DNA of 64,000 nt, taken from an uncultured Woeseiaceae bacterium. Lineage in GTDB: Bacteria; Pseudomonadota; Gammaproteobacteria; Steroidobacterales; Woeseiaceae. The translations under genes were made by a program, and so were the position numbers. The stretch lies in contig CAMYJB010000011.1 in the NCBI GenBank assembly GCA_947258565.1, positions 62,636-126,635 of the forward strand. The letters are read 5' to 3'. Positions 1 to 11,004 of this stretch are shown here, in pieces. Position 1 is the stretch's first letter; every line of letters starts with the position of its first letter. The notes under the pieces were generated by a model. The model worked only from the letters and a program-made list of their open reading frames with translations, made no database searches and was not told the origin of the DNA.

Positions 1-510
1 ACGACGCTCGAAGGACTGCAGGGACTGCCCCCGGTCCGGGAGGACGGCTTCATCACGGCCGGTAACGCGAGCCAGCTCTCGGACGGTGCATCGGCAGCCG
101 TCGTGATGGAGGCCAGCGTTGCCGAGAAACGCGGTCTCGAACCGCTCGGCTTCTATCGTGCGACGGCCGTCGCGGGCTGCGAGCCCGACGAGATGGGTAT
201 CGGTCCCGTGTTTGCCGTGCCGAAACTCCTCGAGCGCAGCGGCCTGAAGATGGACGACATCGACCTGTGGGAGCTCAATGAAGCATTCGCGGTCCAGGTC
301 GTCTATTGCCGGGACACGTTAGGCATCCCGAACGAAATCCTCAATGTCGACGGCGGCGCGATATCCATCGGGCATCCCTACGGCATGTCCGGCGCCCGTA
401 TGGTCGGGCACGCTTTGATTGAAGGTAAGCGCCGCGGCGCGAAATACGTCGTATGCACCATGTGCATCGGCGGCGGACAGGGCGCAGCATCGCTGTTCGA
501 GGTCGCCTGA
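1..510 (+). CDS. Acetyl-CoA acetyltransferase (thiolase), C-terminal part; 5' end outside window
   Basis: Frame open from base 1; [22 protein letters not shown] and CIGGGQGAA thiolase motifs. Confidence 0.93.
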   Translation, partial: TTLEGLQGLPPVREDGFITAGNASQLSDGASAAVVMEASVAEKRGLEPLGFYRATAVAGCEPDEMGIGPVFAVPKLLERSGLKMDDIDLWELNEAFAVQVVYCRDTLGIPNEILNVDGGAISIGHPYGMSGARMVGHALIEGKRRGAKYVVCTMCIGGGQGAASLFEVA

Positions 511-1487
511 TGCGAGCACTCGTCTGCAAGGCCTACGGGTCTCCGGATGAACTCGCCGTGGAGGATGTCGACGACCCGGTCCCCGGCGCCGGCGAGATCC
601 TGGTCGACATCAAAGCCGCCGGGCTGAACTTCCCGGACATCCTCGTGATCGGTGGGCAGTACCAGGTAAAGACACCGCCACCGTTCATTCCGGGCCACGA
701 GGCTGCGGGGGTCGTTGCCGCCGTCGGCGAGGGCACCCGTCGCTTCAAGGTTGGCGACAGGGCCATCATTACGCCGTCCACCGGCGCATTCGCCGAGCGT
801 TGTGCCGTCCCGGAAAGCCTCGCGATGTCGGTGCCCGACGGCCTCGACTTCGGCCAGGCCGCGGGATTCACGATCACCTACAGCACGAGTTATCACGCCC
901 TGGTCCAGCACGCCGGGCTGCGGGAGGGCGAGACGGTTCTCGTCCTCGGCGCGGCCGGCGGCGTCGGCATCACCGCCGTCGAGATAGCAAAGGCGCTCGG
1001 TGCGCGCGTCATCGCCGCCGCCAGCACGGACGAGAAGCTCGAGTTCGCAAAGTCGGCCGGCGCGGACGAGACGATCAACTATGGGGAGGCGTCACTCAGG
1101 GACGCCGTCCGCGAGATCACGAACGGCAATGGTGCCGACGTCATCTACGATCCGGTCGGAGGTGACATCGGCGAACAGGCGCTGCGCTCGATCGCGCGCG
1201 GCGGCCGCTACCTCGTCATCGGATTCGCCAGCGGCGCGATCCCGAGCTTCCCGGCCAATCTCGTGTTGCTGAAGGAAGCGAACGTCATGGGCGTGTGGTG
1301 GGGCCCCTGGGCCACCAGGAACCCGCTGCTCCAGGCGCAAAACCTGCAGGCGATGGGTGAGATGATCGGCAAAGGGCTGTTACACCCGCGAGTTACCGGG
1401 AGCTATTCGCTGGACGAGTTCAAAGAGGCGTTCCGCGCCATCACGACTCGCCGCGTTCGCGGCAAGGTCGTGTTCCAAATGGATTAG
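510..1487 (+). CDS. NADPH:quinone oxidoreductase, zinc-independent MDR family
   Basis: [15 protein letters not shown] start overlapping the thiolase stop (TGATG); VLGAAGGVGITAVEIAKALGARVIAAAS Rossmann motif. Confidence 0.92.
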   Translation: MRALVCKAYGSPDELAVEDVDDPVPGAGEILVDIKAAGLNFPDILVIGGQYQVKTPPPFIPGHEAAGVVAAVGEGTRRFKVGDRAIITPSTGAFAERCAVPESLAMSVPDGLDFGQAAGFTITYSTSYHALVQHAGLREGETVLVLGAAGGVGITAVEIAKALGARVIAAASTDEKLEFAKSAGADETINYGEASLRDAVREITNGNGADVIYDPVGGDIGEQALRSIARGGRYLVIGFASGAIPSFPANLVLLKEANVMGVWWGPWATRNPLLQAQNLQAMGEMIGKGLLHPRVTGSYSLDEFKEAFRAITTRRVRGKVVFQMD

Positions 1488-1493
1488 GGCCTG

Positions 1494-2249
1494 CTAACCG
1501 AGCGTGGCGCCGCCGTCCATGACCAGCGTCGTGCCCGTCGTATAGGCCGCCTCATCGGACACCAGGTACAGCACGCCGGCCACCATGTCCTCCGGCTGCC
1601 CCGCCCTCGCCACCGGGAGCCGCTTGAGCCACTTCTGCACGCCTGGATCGGAGGTGAGCGCTGCCGCGAACTTCGTTTCCACGACACCCGGCAGGATCGC
1701 ATTCACACGCACGCCGCCCTGGCCGTATTCACGTGCGAATGCCCGGGTAATGCTGATCAGCCCCGCCTTGGTCATCGAGTAGACGGCCTGCCCCGGCATC
1801 GACAGCAGCGCCGCGATCGACGCGACATTGACAATAGCGCCGCCGCCGGACTCGATCATCAGCGGCACCGCGTGGCTCATGAAGTAGTAAGGCCCCTTGA
1901 GATTCACCGCCACGGTCTTGTCGAAGGCCTCGGGCGGAAGTTCCGTCGCCGGACCGTAATAGGGATTGGCCGCTGCATTGTTGATCAGGATATCGAGGCG
2001 GCCGCATTCGTCCTTTACAACGTGCATCTGCGATTCGATCTGGCCGAGGTCACCGGCATTGCAGGCGTGTGCGAGCGCTTCTCCGCCCGCGGCAATGATC
2101 GCGTCCGCGACCGCCTGCACTCCGTCGATATCGCGGCTGGTGCAAACCACCTTCGCGCCGCAATCCGCGAGTCCGTGCGCGATGGCCTCGCCGATACCGC
2201 GTGACGCGCCGTTGACCAGCGCCACTTTTCCAGACAGGTCCGTTTTCAT
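1494..2249 (-). CDS. SDR family oxidoreductase
   Basis: NGASRGIGEAIA, NNAAANPYYG, YSMTKAGLISITRAFA motifs. Confidence 0.93.
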   Translation of the reverse strand: MKTDLSGKVALVNGASRGIGEAIAHGLADCGAKVVCTSRDIDGVQAVADAIIAAGGEALAHACNAGDLGQIESQMHVVKDECGRLDILINNAAANPYYGPATELPPEAFDKTVAVNLKGPYYFMSHAVPLMIESGGGAIVNVASIAALLSMPGQAVYSMTKAGLISITRAFAREYGQGGVRVNAILPGVVETKFAAALTSDPGVQKWLKRLPVARAGQPEDMVAGVLYLVSDEAAYTTGTTLVMDGGATLG

Positions 2250-3070
2250 TGTTCTTCTCCCATGAGTTTTTGCCGGAAACGCTGCATGCCGGCGATCCAG
2301 CGATCGTGGTCGGCCGCCTTGCGCTGAAAATAGGTGCGCACCTGCGGGTGCGGCAGCACGAGGAAACGCCCTTCCTGGATTCCGGCCACGATATCGTCGG
2401 CAACCTGGCCCGGCGACAGGATGCCATCGACGTCGTTGCCGCCGAAGCCGCCGTCGACCGATTCCGCGCCGTCCTCGATCCCGATCATGCGGGTCGCAAC
2501 CGCCTGCGGGCAGACGACCGATACCCGGATACCCTGCTCGCCATGTGTAATCGCGAGCGACTCCGCAAACGCCACCGCCGCATGCTTGGTCGCCGAGTAT
2601 GCGGCGTCGCCGATCTGGCTCAGCAGCCCTGCAGCAGACGCGACGTTGACAAGGTGTCCTCCGCCACGCCCGATCATGCGCGGCAGCAGGGCCCGCGCGG
2701 CATAGACGTGCGCCATGACGTTGACGTTCCAGCAGGCCTGCCAGCGGTCGTTGCAGGCAATCATGCCGCCTTCTTTAGATGCCGCGCTGCCGTCCGCGTC
2801 ACCGTAGCCGACGCCCGCGTTGGATACGAACAGGTCGATCGGACCGACGTCGCGTTCAACATCTTCGACCAGCGCCAGCACGGCCGCTTCGTCACCGACG
2901 TCGACGACCTGCGCGATGCCACCGATATCAGCCGCGACGCTTGCGGCCGCACCTGCCTCACGATCGGCAACGACAACCGTGGCGCCTTCGCGGGCCAGGC
3001 GCTTGCACAGTGCGCGGCCAATGCCGTGGCCGCCCCCGGTTACGACGGCAGTGTTGATCTCGACAGTCAT
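2246..3070 (-). CDS. SDR family oxidoreductase
   Basis: TGGGHGIGRALCKRLA, SNAGVGYG, YSATKHAAVAFAESLA; overlaps next SDR start. Confidence 0.92.
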   Translation of the reverse strand: MTVEINTAVVTGGGHGIGRALCKRLAREGATVVVADREAGAAASVAADIGGIAQVVDVGDEAAVLALVEDVERDVGPIDLFVSNAGVGYGDADGSAASKEGGMIACNDRWQACWNVNVMAHVYAARALLPRMIGRGGGHLVNVASAAGLLSQIGDAAYSATKHAAVAFAESLAITHGEQGIRVSVVCPQAVATRMIGIEDGAESVDGGFGGNDVDGILSPGQVADDIVAGIQEGRFLVLPHPQVRTYFQRKAADHDRWIAGMQRFRQKLMGEEQ

Positions 3071-3156
3071 TCGTTTCTCGCTGCGGCGTCAGGCAGGTTC
3101 CGCAGTTGCGCCAGCCCGCTGAGCGGTAACATACTGTAGGTACAGGAGGTGGTCCA

Positions 3157-3528
3157 ATGCTGCGCATGCTGATGTTGTTGTTCCTCGCCGCTACCGGCGC
3201 TGCGTGCCAGCAGGCGGATCGCGGCGGTGACACGATGGAAACCAGCGCCGAACAAGCGAGGCCTGCTTACGTAACGCCGAAGGTGGCCTACGAGCAGGCA
3301 TGCGCGGACTGCCACGAGGAAGGCAAGGACGGTGCACCGCGCACGGGCGACCCGGATGCATGGGCAGGGCGCTCCGCGCTGTGGGAGGCAGTGCTGTTCG
3401 AACATGCACAAAAGGGCTATTTCGACATGCCGGCGCACGGGCTGGACGGCCGCTTTACCGACGATGAAGTTGCGCTCGCGGCACAGTACATGCTCGAGAT
3501 CACGCACCCGGACCAGCCGCGCGACTAG
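3157..3528 (+). CDS. Monoheme c-type cytochrome (c5-like), lipoprotein-like signal
   Basis: Signal MLRMLMLLFLAATGAAC; single CADCH motif. Confidence 0.85.
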   Translation: MLRMLMLLFLAATGAACQQADRGGDTMETSAEQARPAYVTPKVAYEQACADCHEEGKDGAPRTGDPDAWAGRSALWEAVLFEHAQKGYFDMPAHGLDGRFTDDEVALAAQYMLEITHPDQPRD

Positions 3529-3564
3529 CCAATTCGCGCTTCAGGAAGCCGCTCCTGCCCGGAT

Positions 3565-4881
3565 CTAAAGCCGGTCTTTCATCGAGTAGTACAGCATCCC
3601 GAGCACCATCCCCGGATACCGCAACAGGGTTCCGCCCGGGAACGTGTGAATCGGCAGGCTGGCCATCACATCGAAGCGTTCCGCCGTCCCGGCGATCGCT
3701 TCGGCTATCACCTTGCCGGCAAAGTTCGCGGTCGAGATGCCGTGCCCCGAGTAACCGTGTGCAAAATACAGGTTCGGCCTGAGGCGGCCGAAGTGCGGCA
3801 TCCGGTTCACCGTGACCGACAGCGTGCCACCCCAGTCGTAGTCGATCCTCGTATCTCCGAGTTGCGGGAACACTTTCAGCATGTACGGCCGTACGAAGTT
3901 TTCGATGTCGCCCGGAAAACCGCGGCGATAGTTTTCGCCGCCGCCGAACAGCAACCGGTGATCGGCCGAGAGGCGAAAGTAATTCACCACAAAACGGGTG
4001 TCGTGCACGCCGAAGCGCCCGCTGATCAGCTCCCGGGATCGTCTCTTACCCAGCGGTTCCGTCGCGATCATGAAGTTATTGATCGGCATGATCTTGCGGG
4101 CCACGCGTCCTTCCAGCCTGCCGAGATAACCATTACAGGCCAGTACGACGAACGACGCCCGCACGCTGCCGTGTCGGGTCTTTACCTCCGATGGATCTTT
4201 GCGCGTATACCACCTGACCCGGGAATTCTCGTATATCCGGACGCCGGCCTCGCTCGCGGCACGCGCAAGCCCGAGCACGTAGTTCAGCGGATGCAGGGTC
4301 ATTGCCTCGGCATCCCAGAGTCCGCCGAGAAAGGTCGGCGTTGCAACCATTTCCCGAACCTCGGATGCATTCAGCGCCCGACAGTGCGGGTAGTCGTAAC
4401 GCTCCGCCAGGGCATCGGCGAGTTCCTGCGGCCAGTCGCAGTAACTCTTCTTGTGTACACCGACAACCTGTCCTTTCTGCAGGTCGCACTGGATGTGATG
4501 CTTCCCGACGCGGCCGCGTATCTCTTCTTTCGCGGCCTCCGCGAAGTCCCACAGCACCCGCGAGCGCTCCGCACCGTAGAGATGCTCCATCTCCAGCACG
4601 TCCTTGCGCTGGCCGCTGCCGATCAGCCCGCCGCAACGGCCCGACGCGCCATAGCCGACCCGCTCGGCCTCCAGCAACACGACGTCGAAACCTCTTTCGG
4701 CGAGATTCAGCGCTGCCGAAACACCCGTGAAGCCCCCGCCGATCACGCAGACGTCCGCGCGCTCTGCGCCTGACAACGCCGGATGCTCGGCCATCTCTTT
4801 CACGGTGGCCACGTAGTAGCTCGACGGGTGCTTGTCGGCGCGCTGCCCGGCTTTTTTCTTTTCCTCGCGCATGAGGCGCAA
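3565..4881 (-). CDS. FAD-dependent oxidoreductase (DAO family, glycine/D-amino acid oxidase-like)
   Basis: ADVCVIGGGFTGVSAALNLAERGFDVVLLEAERVGYGASGRCGG dinucleotide-binding fold. Confidence 0.9.
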   Translation of the reverse strand: MRLMREEKKKAGQRADKHPSSYYVATVKEMAEHPALSGAERADVCVIGGGFTGVSAALNLAERGFDVVLLEAERVGYGASGRCGGLIGSGQRKDVLEMEHLYGAERSRVLWDFAEAAKEEIRGRVGKHHIQCDLQKGQVVGVHKKSYCDWPQELADALAERYDYPHCRALNASEVREMVATPTFLGGLWDAEAMTLHPLNYVLGLARAASEAGVRIYENSRVRWYTRKDPSEVKTRHGSVRASFVVLACNGYLGRLEGRVARKIMPINNFMIATEPLGKRRSRELISGRFGVHDTRFVVNYFRLSADHRLLFGGGENYRRGFPGDIENFVRPYMLKVFPQLGDTRIDYDWGGTLSVTVNRMPHFGRLRPNLYFAHGYSGHGISTANFAGKVIAEAIAGTAERFDVMASLPIHTFPGGTLLRYPGMVLGMLYYSMKDRL

Positions 4882-4984
4882 GCTTCGATCAGCCGCGCGG
4901 CAAGGTCAATGGCGATGTTCCGAAGCTGCGTACTGCTATAGTAGTCGGGCACGCCGTCGGAATTCTTAAAGGGGGGTTGCTCCG

Positions 4985-5656
4985 GTGACAGCCAGGAAGA
5001 CAGGCAGGAAATACTCGCGCCGCGCGATAACCAGACAGCTGGGCTCGATCGCCGGCGGCGCCGCGTTGTTCGGACCCGCAATCGCGAGCGCGCTGGCGAG
5101 GACGCCGGCGCAGACCGAGGGCCCGTTCTACCCGCCCGCGCCGCACACAGAGACCGACGTCGACCTGACATTGCTGGACGGTCACACGGAGAGGGCTGCG
5201 GGCGACACGATACTCGTGCGTGGGCGCGTAACCGACCTCTCGGGCAAGCCGCTGGCCAATGCCCGGGTCGACATATGGCAGACCAATCACTGGGGCCGCT
5301 ATGCGCATCCGGATGACAGGAATCCTGCCCCACTCGACCCGAACTTCCAGGGCATCGGCATCACCCATACCGACACCGGCGGCTATTACGGCTTTCGCAC
5401 CATAAGGCCCGCGCCGTACCCCCTGTCCGCAATGGGCGATTCGGGCATGCGGCCCCGTCACATTCACTTCAAGGTCGCACACGAGGATGCAGGGAAGGTC
5501 ACGACGCAAATGTATTTCGAAGGTGACCCGCTTATTGGGGACGACATTGTCATGCGCAACACGCCTGAGGAACTGCGCCACCTGCTGATCACGTCGGCCG
5601 CCGAAGACCCGGAGACCGGGCTGCCGCTGCACCGCTTCGATATCGCCCTGGGCTGA
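4985..5656 (+). CDS. Intradiol ring-cleavage dioxygenase (protocatechuate 3,4-dioxygenase-like), putative Tat signal, GTG start
   Basis: TEGPFYPPAPHTETDVDLT, RPRHIHFKV, TQMYFEGDP motifs; SRRAITRQL N-terminus. Confidence 0.88.
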   Translation: MTARKTGRKYSRRAITRQLGSIAGGAALFGPAIASALARTPAQTEGPFYPPAPHTETDVDLTLLDGHTERAAGDTILVRGRVTDLSGKPLANARVDIWQTNHWGRYAHPDDRNPAPLDPNFQGIGITHTDTGGYYGFRTIRPAPYPLSAMGDSGMRPRHIHFKVAHEDAGKVTTQMYFEGDPLIGDDIVMRNTPEELRHLLITSAAEDPETGLPLHRFDIALG

Positions 5657-5678
5657 TCGACGCTATCATGGCCGGTCT

Positions 5679-7286
5679 ATGGTCATGAAACCGAACGCGG
5701 CGAAGGCCCCGCAGCTGCAGAAACTTTTGCGCCAGGGCTTCCAGGCGCTGAGCCGGGGACAGGTCCAGCAGGCGAGCGACTGCTGCCGGCAGATCCTCGG
5801 AATCCAGCCCGACCTCGTCGAAGGGCATTTCCTCGTTGGCCTTGTCGCGCTCGAGATGCGCGACCGTCGCACAGCGCTAAGCGCGTTCGGGTCGGTCACA
5901 AAGTTGCAGCCCGATCATCCGGCCGCCTGGGCGCAGCTTGCCAAGCTGTTCATTGGTGATGGCCAGCTGAATCGCGCCGATGCGGCGCTCGAGAACGTGG
6001 CACGTGCCGATCCCGACGATCCGCTGGTCTGCGATCTCGTCGGCACGATTTATACGCGGATGGGCGAGCACGGCAGGGCAAGAGACTGGTACAGGAAAGC
6101 CATAGAGAACAAGCCGAATCACCCGCCCTACCTGCTCAATTACGCCAACAATCTCGTCTACCACGGCGAGACCGGCGATGCAGAGGCTGTATTGCGCGAT
6201 ATCATCGCCATCGACCAGAATAACCCCCAGGCTCACTGGGTCCTCGCAAGTGCACGCAAGGCTGCGGATCGCAGTCATGTCGAGCAGATGCAGGGATTGC
6301 TCTCGTCTCACGAGCAACATCCCCGGCTCGAGGCGTTTTACCACTACGCGATCGGCAAAGAGCTCGAAGACCTGCAGGCGTGGGACGAGGCGTTCGAGGC
6401 ATTCCAGCGGGGCGCAACCGTTCGCCGCAAGACCGTCGAATACGACGAGGCAGCCGAGATCGAGATGTTCGAGTTTCTCGAACGGCAATTCACTGCCGAC
6501 TGGGTCGACGACGGCTCGACAGGCCACGAGGCCAGCGCGCCCATCTTCGTGCTCGGGCAGCCGCGAACCGGCACCACGCTCATCGAACGCATCATCACCA
6601 GCCACTCGCAGGTCCACTCCGCGGGCGAGCTGCAGCAATTCGGCATGGCCGTTCGCCGCCTGAGCGAGCACACGGATCCGAGGCGTTTTTCGAAACAGCT
6701 GTTCGCGGCCGCGCTCGGGCTGGACTGCGCAAAGGTCGGCGCCGTGTACATGGAATCGACCAGGCGCGTCCAGGGCGATACGCCCAGGTTCGTCGACAAG
6801 CTGCCGCAGAATTACTTTTACATTCCGATGATCCTCAAGGCATTACCCGGTGCGAAGATCGTGCACCTGACACGTGACCCCATGGATGCCTGCTTCGCCA
6901 GCTACAAACAGCTGTTCGCCGACGCCTACCTGCATTCCTACGATCTCGGGGAGATGGCGCGGCACCACTGCCGCTATCGCCGCTTGATGGATGTCTGGCG
7001 CAAGCGTTTCGGGGACCGCTTCCTCGATATCTCCTACGAGGAAACGGTGTCGGACATCGAGCCCAATGCGCGACGCCTTATCGAGTTCCTCGATCTGCCC
7101 TGGGAAGAAGCCTGTTTGCGTTTCCATGAACAAAAGCATGCCGTGTCGACAGCCAGCGCGGTCCAGGTCCGCGAGCCGGCGCACACGAGATCGATCGGTC
7201 GCTGGCGCAAGTACGAAAAACAATTACAGCCGATGCGAACGATTCTCGAACAGCACGGCCTCGAAATTCGCGGCCAGGCAGCATGA
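5679..7286 (+). CDS. TPR repeat protein with C-terminal sulfotransferase domain
   Basis: N-terminal TPR-like helices; PIFVLGQPRTGTTLIERIITSHSQVHSAGEL PAPS-binding motif. Confidence 0.9.
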   Translation: MVMKPNAAKAPQLQKLLRQGFQALSRGQVQQASDCCRQILGIQPDLVEGHFLVGLVALEMRDRRTALSAFGSVTKLQPDHPAAWAQLAKLFIGDGQLNRADAALENVARADPDDPLVCDLVGTIYTRMGEHGRARDWYRKAIENKPNHPPYLLNYANNLVYHGETGDAEAVLRDIIAIDQNNPQAHWVLASARKAADRSHVEQMQGLLSSHEQHPRLEAFYHYAIGKELEDLQAWDEAFEAFQRGATVRRKTVEYDEAAEIEMFEFLERQFTADWVDDGSTGHEASAPIFVLGQPRTGTTLIERIITSHSQVHSAGELQQFGMAVRRLSEHTDPRRFSKQLFAAALGLDCAKVGAVYMESTRRVQGDTPRFVDKLPQNYFYIPMILKALPGAKIVHLTRDPMDACFASYKQLFADAYLHSYDLGEMARHHCRYRRLMDVWRKRFGDRFLDISYEETVSDIEPNARRLIEFLDLPWEEACLRFHEQKHAVSTASAVQVREPAHTRSIGRWRKYEKQLQPMRTILEQHGLEIRGQAA

Positions 7287-7362
7287 TTTTTCGTTAGGGT
7301 AAACCGCCAATGTTTGCTAGATTTGTTGCTGTAACGAAAAGGCATTTGGCGTAAGTGTCCGA

Positions 7363-9747
7363 ATGCATCGAGGGGGAGTCATGAAGCGCAACACGAACAA
7401 GCACACAAGTGTTTTTCCGCAGCGTTCTGCGGTCGCCGCGGCGGTGTCGGCCGCACTGCTTGCGACCAGCCTGCCCGCGCAGTCGCAGCAGGTCGAGGAA
7501 ATCATCGTCACCGCGACGAAGCGCGAGGAAACACTGCAGGAGGTTCCGCTCGCGATCACCGCGCTGACGGGCGAATTCACCGAATCGGTGAACCTGGACG
7601 ACGTCAAGGACCTGATTTCCTTCACCCCGGGCATCACCGGCAACAGCCAGGACAGCTTCATCGACGCCGTGAGCATCCGTGGTGTAAGAACGCAGGACTT
7701 CGGCGTGGGCGGCGACCCGTCGGCGGCCATTTTCAAGAACGAGCTCTACGAAGGGCGCAACGGCTCGGCCGTTACGAGTATGTACGACATCGATCGCTCC
7801 GAAGTGCTGCGCGGGCCGCAGGGCTTCCTGTTCGGGCGTAATTCGATCGGCGGCGCGATCAGCGTGCACACGCGCAAGCCGGACATCGATGGCGGCTATT
7901 CGGGGTACGTCGATGTCGATGCCGGCGAACGCGGCCGCTTCACGCTCGAGGGAGCAATCAATATCCCGGTGTCGGATTCCTTCGCCATGCGCCTGGCCGG
8001 TTATCACTCACAGGAAGACGGCTTTGTCTACAACTTCGCCACCGACACGGACCTCATCGAACACGACAAGCAGGGTATCCGCTGGTCCACGGCCTTCGAG
8101 AAGAACCAGCTCGCGATCAACACCTGGGTCGAGTACGAGACCCGCGAACAGTCCGGCTCGGTTTACCGGGCGGTAACGCAGGGCGACACCTGGGACAATC
8201 TGCTCGATATTTTCGGCAACGGCATTACCCCCGCCGGCGGTGAGCGAGATGCCGACTCCGACCAGTCGCTGGGCGACAACGACGACGCAGATATCCTGAC
8301 CCTCGGCGCCCGGATCGACTACGAGATGGATGCATTCACGTTGACGTCCATCACCGGGTACAAGGACCACGACTTCTTCTACACGGAAGACTACGACGGC
8401 ACGCCGCTCAACATTAACAACTACCGGCAGGACCAGACCGGTGATTACTTCCAGCAGGAATTCCGCCTTGTTTCCAACAATGATGGCCCGTTGTCCTGGT
8501 ACGCGGGTGCTTCCTTCTACAGGGAAGAGATCGACACGCTGTTCACGAACTCCGGTGCCGAAGATAATTTCTGCAACTATTACGGCAATTACTACTATCC
8601 CGGCAATGACATCACCGACTGTGCGAGTTATTACGAATACCTTTACCCCGGGTACCCGTGGGAGCCCAGCCCCGACGGCCTGCTGACCGAGCCGGGCCGG
8701 ATTATCGGCGAATACCAAGGCTGGGCCGCCTACCTCGACCTTACCTACGCGTTCACCGACAGCTTCGACGTCAGCTTCGGCGTACGCTACACCGATGACG
8801 AGAAAGACTTCAGCACCAACGTACCCAACCCGGAGAGCAATCTCGGACCTTACTGGGCCTACCTCTTCAGCACGGATGGGCCGATCAACTCGTCGAACAG
8901 CTGGTCGGATACGCAGATGCGCTTGGTGGCACGCTACAGCCTGAACGACGACCACCTCGTCTACGCGAGCTACACGGAGGGCTTCAAGTCGGGAGGCTTC
9001 GGCAGCTTTGCGCTCGTCGATGCGAACGGAGACCGCGTCGGCTGTTGCGAGACCGACCTGAGCGAAGCCGACGGCTACCGGGCCAGGCAGTTCGAACCCG
9101 AGAGCGTCGATTCCTACGAACTGGGCTACAACGGCTCGTTCGCGGACGGCAGGGCCGATCTCCGGCTGACCGGGTTCATCTACGACTACCAGGACCTGCA
9201 GATCAGCTTCTTCGATACCGATTCCGGCGCGAACACGGTCGAGAACGTCGGCCAGGTGGACGGTGCCGGCCTCGAGGGGTCGTTGACGGTTGCCTTTAAC
9301 GAGAGCTGGGACCTTTACCTCGCGGCGAGCTGGCTCGATACCGAGGCGACCGGCGTGCAGCGGGTCTGCGATAGTGAAACGGTCGACGCCTGCGAAGGCA
9401 GCCCGCTGTTCTGGGCGCCCGAATGGGCCGGCGCAACCGTGCTGACCGGCAATTTCCCGTTGGGCAACGGTGCAATAAGTGCGAGCCTCGAGGGGTTTTG
9501 GGAAGGTGAACGCGGCGGCGGCTGGGGCGCTTTCCCCGAGACGACGATCGACTCCAACCTGATCGCATCGTTCAGACTCGACTACGTGTCGGACGGCAAC
9601 TGGAGCGCAGGTGTCTACATCGAGAACCTGACCGACGAGTTCACCTACGACGGGCAGAACAACAACGGCGGCATCCTGCCCTCACACTTCTTCGGTCACA
9701 GGATGCCGCGGACGGCGGGGGTGCGCTTCCGTTACGGCTGGGACTGA
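7363..9747 (+). CDS. TonB-dependent outer membrane receptor
   Basis: EEIIVTATKREETLQEVPLAITAL plug start; C-terminal barrel ending RFRYGWD. Confidence 0.93.
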   Translation: MHRGGVMKRNTNKHTSVFPQRSAVAAAVSAALLATSLPAQSQQVEEIIVTATKREETLQEVPLAITALTGEFTESVNLDDVKDLISFTPGITGNSQDSFIDAVSIRGVRTQDFGVGGDPSAAIFKNELYEGRNGSAVTSMYDIDRSEVLRGPQGFLFGRNSIGGAISVHTRKPDIDGGYSGYVDVDAGERGRFTLEGAINIPVSDSFAMRLAGYHSQEDGFVYNFATDTDLIEHDKQGIRWSTAFEKNQLAINTWVEYETREQSGSVYRAVTQGDTWDNLLDIFGNGITPAGGERDADSDQSLGDNDDADILTLGARIDYEMDAFTLTSITGYKDHDFFYTEDYDGTPLNINNYRQDQTGDYFQQEFRLVSNNDGPLSWYAGASFYREEIDTLFTNSGAEDNFCNYYGNYYYPGNDITDCASYYEYLYPGYPWEPSPDGLLTEPGRIIGEYQGWAAYLDLTYAFTDSFDVSFGVRYTDDEKDFSTNVPNPESNLGPYWAYLFSTDGPINSSNSWSDTQMRLVARYSLNDDHLVYASYTEGFKSGGFGSFALVDANGDRVGCCETDLSEADGYRARQFEPESVDSYELGYNGSFADGRADLRLTGFIYDYQDLQISFFDTDSGANTVENVGQVDGAGLEGSLTVAFNESWDLYLAASWLDTEATGVQRVCDSETVDACEGSPLFWAPEWAGATVLTGNFPLGNGAISASLEGFWEGERGGGWGAFPETTIDSNLIASFRLDYVSDGNWSAGVYIENLTDEFTYDGQNNNGGILPSHFFGHRMPRTAGVRFRYGWD

Positions 9748-9810
9748 ACGAGGTAGCAACGCAAACAAGAAGTCCTGGTTCGGCTGATACCCGGAGACGG
9801 CTTCCAGCGC

Positions 9811-11004
9811 CTAGACGAGGTCGGGTGGCGTGAGTCCGCGCCGCTTCGGGAACCAGAACGGTTTGTCGACGACCTCTGCCCTGGCCATCTTGCGCGACCA
9901 GTGCATCTCGCGCTGGTAGAAGATCTCTACCCACAGGGTCGATCCGGGATTGCCGTGCGGCGTCCTGACCGTGCCCAGGGCGATGTTCTGCTTGCACACC
10001 GGCGACCAGGCGGCCGAGGTAACGAAGCCGATGTTCCTGCGCGCCTTTGCATCGGCGAAGATGTAGGCATGGTGCGCGGGCTTGTTGCCCTCGATATCGA
10101 GTTTCACGAGCCGCCAGGTCGAGCCGCTGCGTTTTTCCTCGGCCAACGCGCGGCGGCCATTGAAATTGGGTTTCTTGAAATCCACGAGCCAGTCGAGCCC
10201 GAGTTCGAGCGGCGAGCGGGTCCGTCCTGTGCGCACGGTCGCGTGAGCCGGCAGGAAATCGATGTACGCCGCGATATAACCCGCCTCGATTCGGGCGTGC
10301 TCCAGCGCATCGGTGCCGATCGCACGAATGCCCGAAATTTCGCCGGCGGCGAATAACGTATCCCAGAGGAATTCCGCCCTGTCCGGATCCAGCCAGAGCT
10401 CGTAGCCCAGGTCGCCGGTGAAACCGGTGCGCGACACCATGAGTTCGGTCCCCTGGAAATCGACGTGCATGAGTCCGAACGGCTTCAGCTCGTCGAGTCC
10501 TTCGATGCCCATGCGGTTCAGGATCGCAAATGACGTCGGCCCCTGCACCGCCAGCGCCGCCACCTCCGCGGTCTCATCCGTGATGCTCACGTCCAGCCCG
10601 ATCGCCGAGTCCATCAGCCACGCGCAGTGACGTTCCTGCGAACACAACCGGTACTCGCCTTCCTTCAGATGGAAAATGGTGCCGTCGTCGATCACCTGTC
10701 CCTGGTCGTTGCACCAGACTGCGTAGGCCACGCGGCCCGGCCTGATCTTGCTCATGTCGCGCGTGACGAGACGATCGATATAGACGAGTGCATCCGGTCC
10801 CTTGATGCGGTACTTGGTCATCGGCGTCAGGTCGAATACACCGGTGGAGTTGCGGATCGCGAAGTACTCGGTGTCGGCACAGTAAAGTGCATCAGGCACC
10901 GTGTAGCCTTTCCACGTATGCCAGGAATTGAGCGTGTCGAGTGCGGCGAGACGCGCACAAAAAGGTGTCCGCAACCGCCCCTGCGGTACTTCCTGGACGC
11001 TCAT
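9811..11004 (-). CDS. Aminomethyltransferase/GcvT-like (DmdA-type) protein
   Basis: MSVQEVPQGRLRTPFCARLAALDTLNSWHTWKGYTVPDAL...; start overlaps upstream stop; the longer ORF to 11334 overlaps the upstream gene out of frame. Confidence 0.85.
   Translation of the reverse strand: MSVQEVPQGRLRTPFCARLAALDTLNSWHTWKGYTVPDALYCADTEYFAIRNSTGVFDLTPMTKYRIKGPDALVYIDRLVTRDMSKIRPGRVAYAVWCNDQGQVIDDGTIFHLKEGEYRLCSQERHCAWLMDSAIGLDVSITDETAEVAALAVQGPTSFAILNRMGIEGLDELKPFGLMHVDFQGTELMVSRTGFTGDLGYELWLDPDRAEFLWDTLFAAGEISGIRAIGTDALEHARIEAGYIAAYIDFLPAHATVRTGRTRSPLELGLDWLVDFKKPNFNGRRALAEEKRSGSTWRLVKLDIEGNKPAHHAYIFADAKARRNIGFVTSAAWSPVCKQNIALGTVRTPHGNPGSTLWVEIFYQREMHWSRKMARAEVVDKPFWFPKRRGLTPPDLV

Noticed and set aside
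3646-4773. 375-aa plus-strand ORF
   Set aside because: Antisense to the well-supported FAD oxidoreductase.
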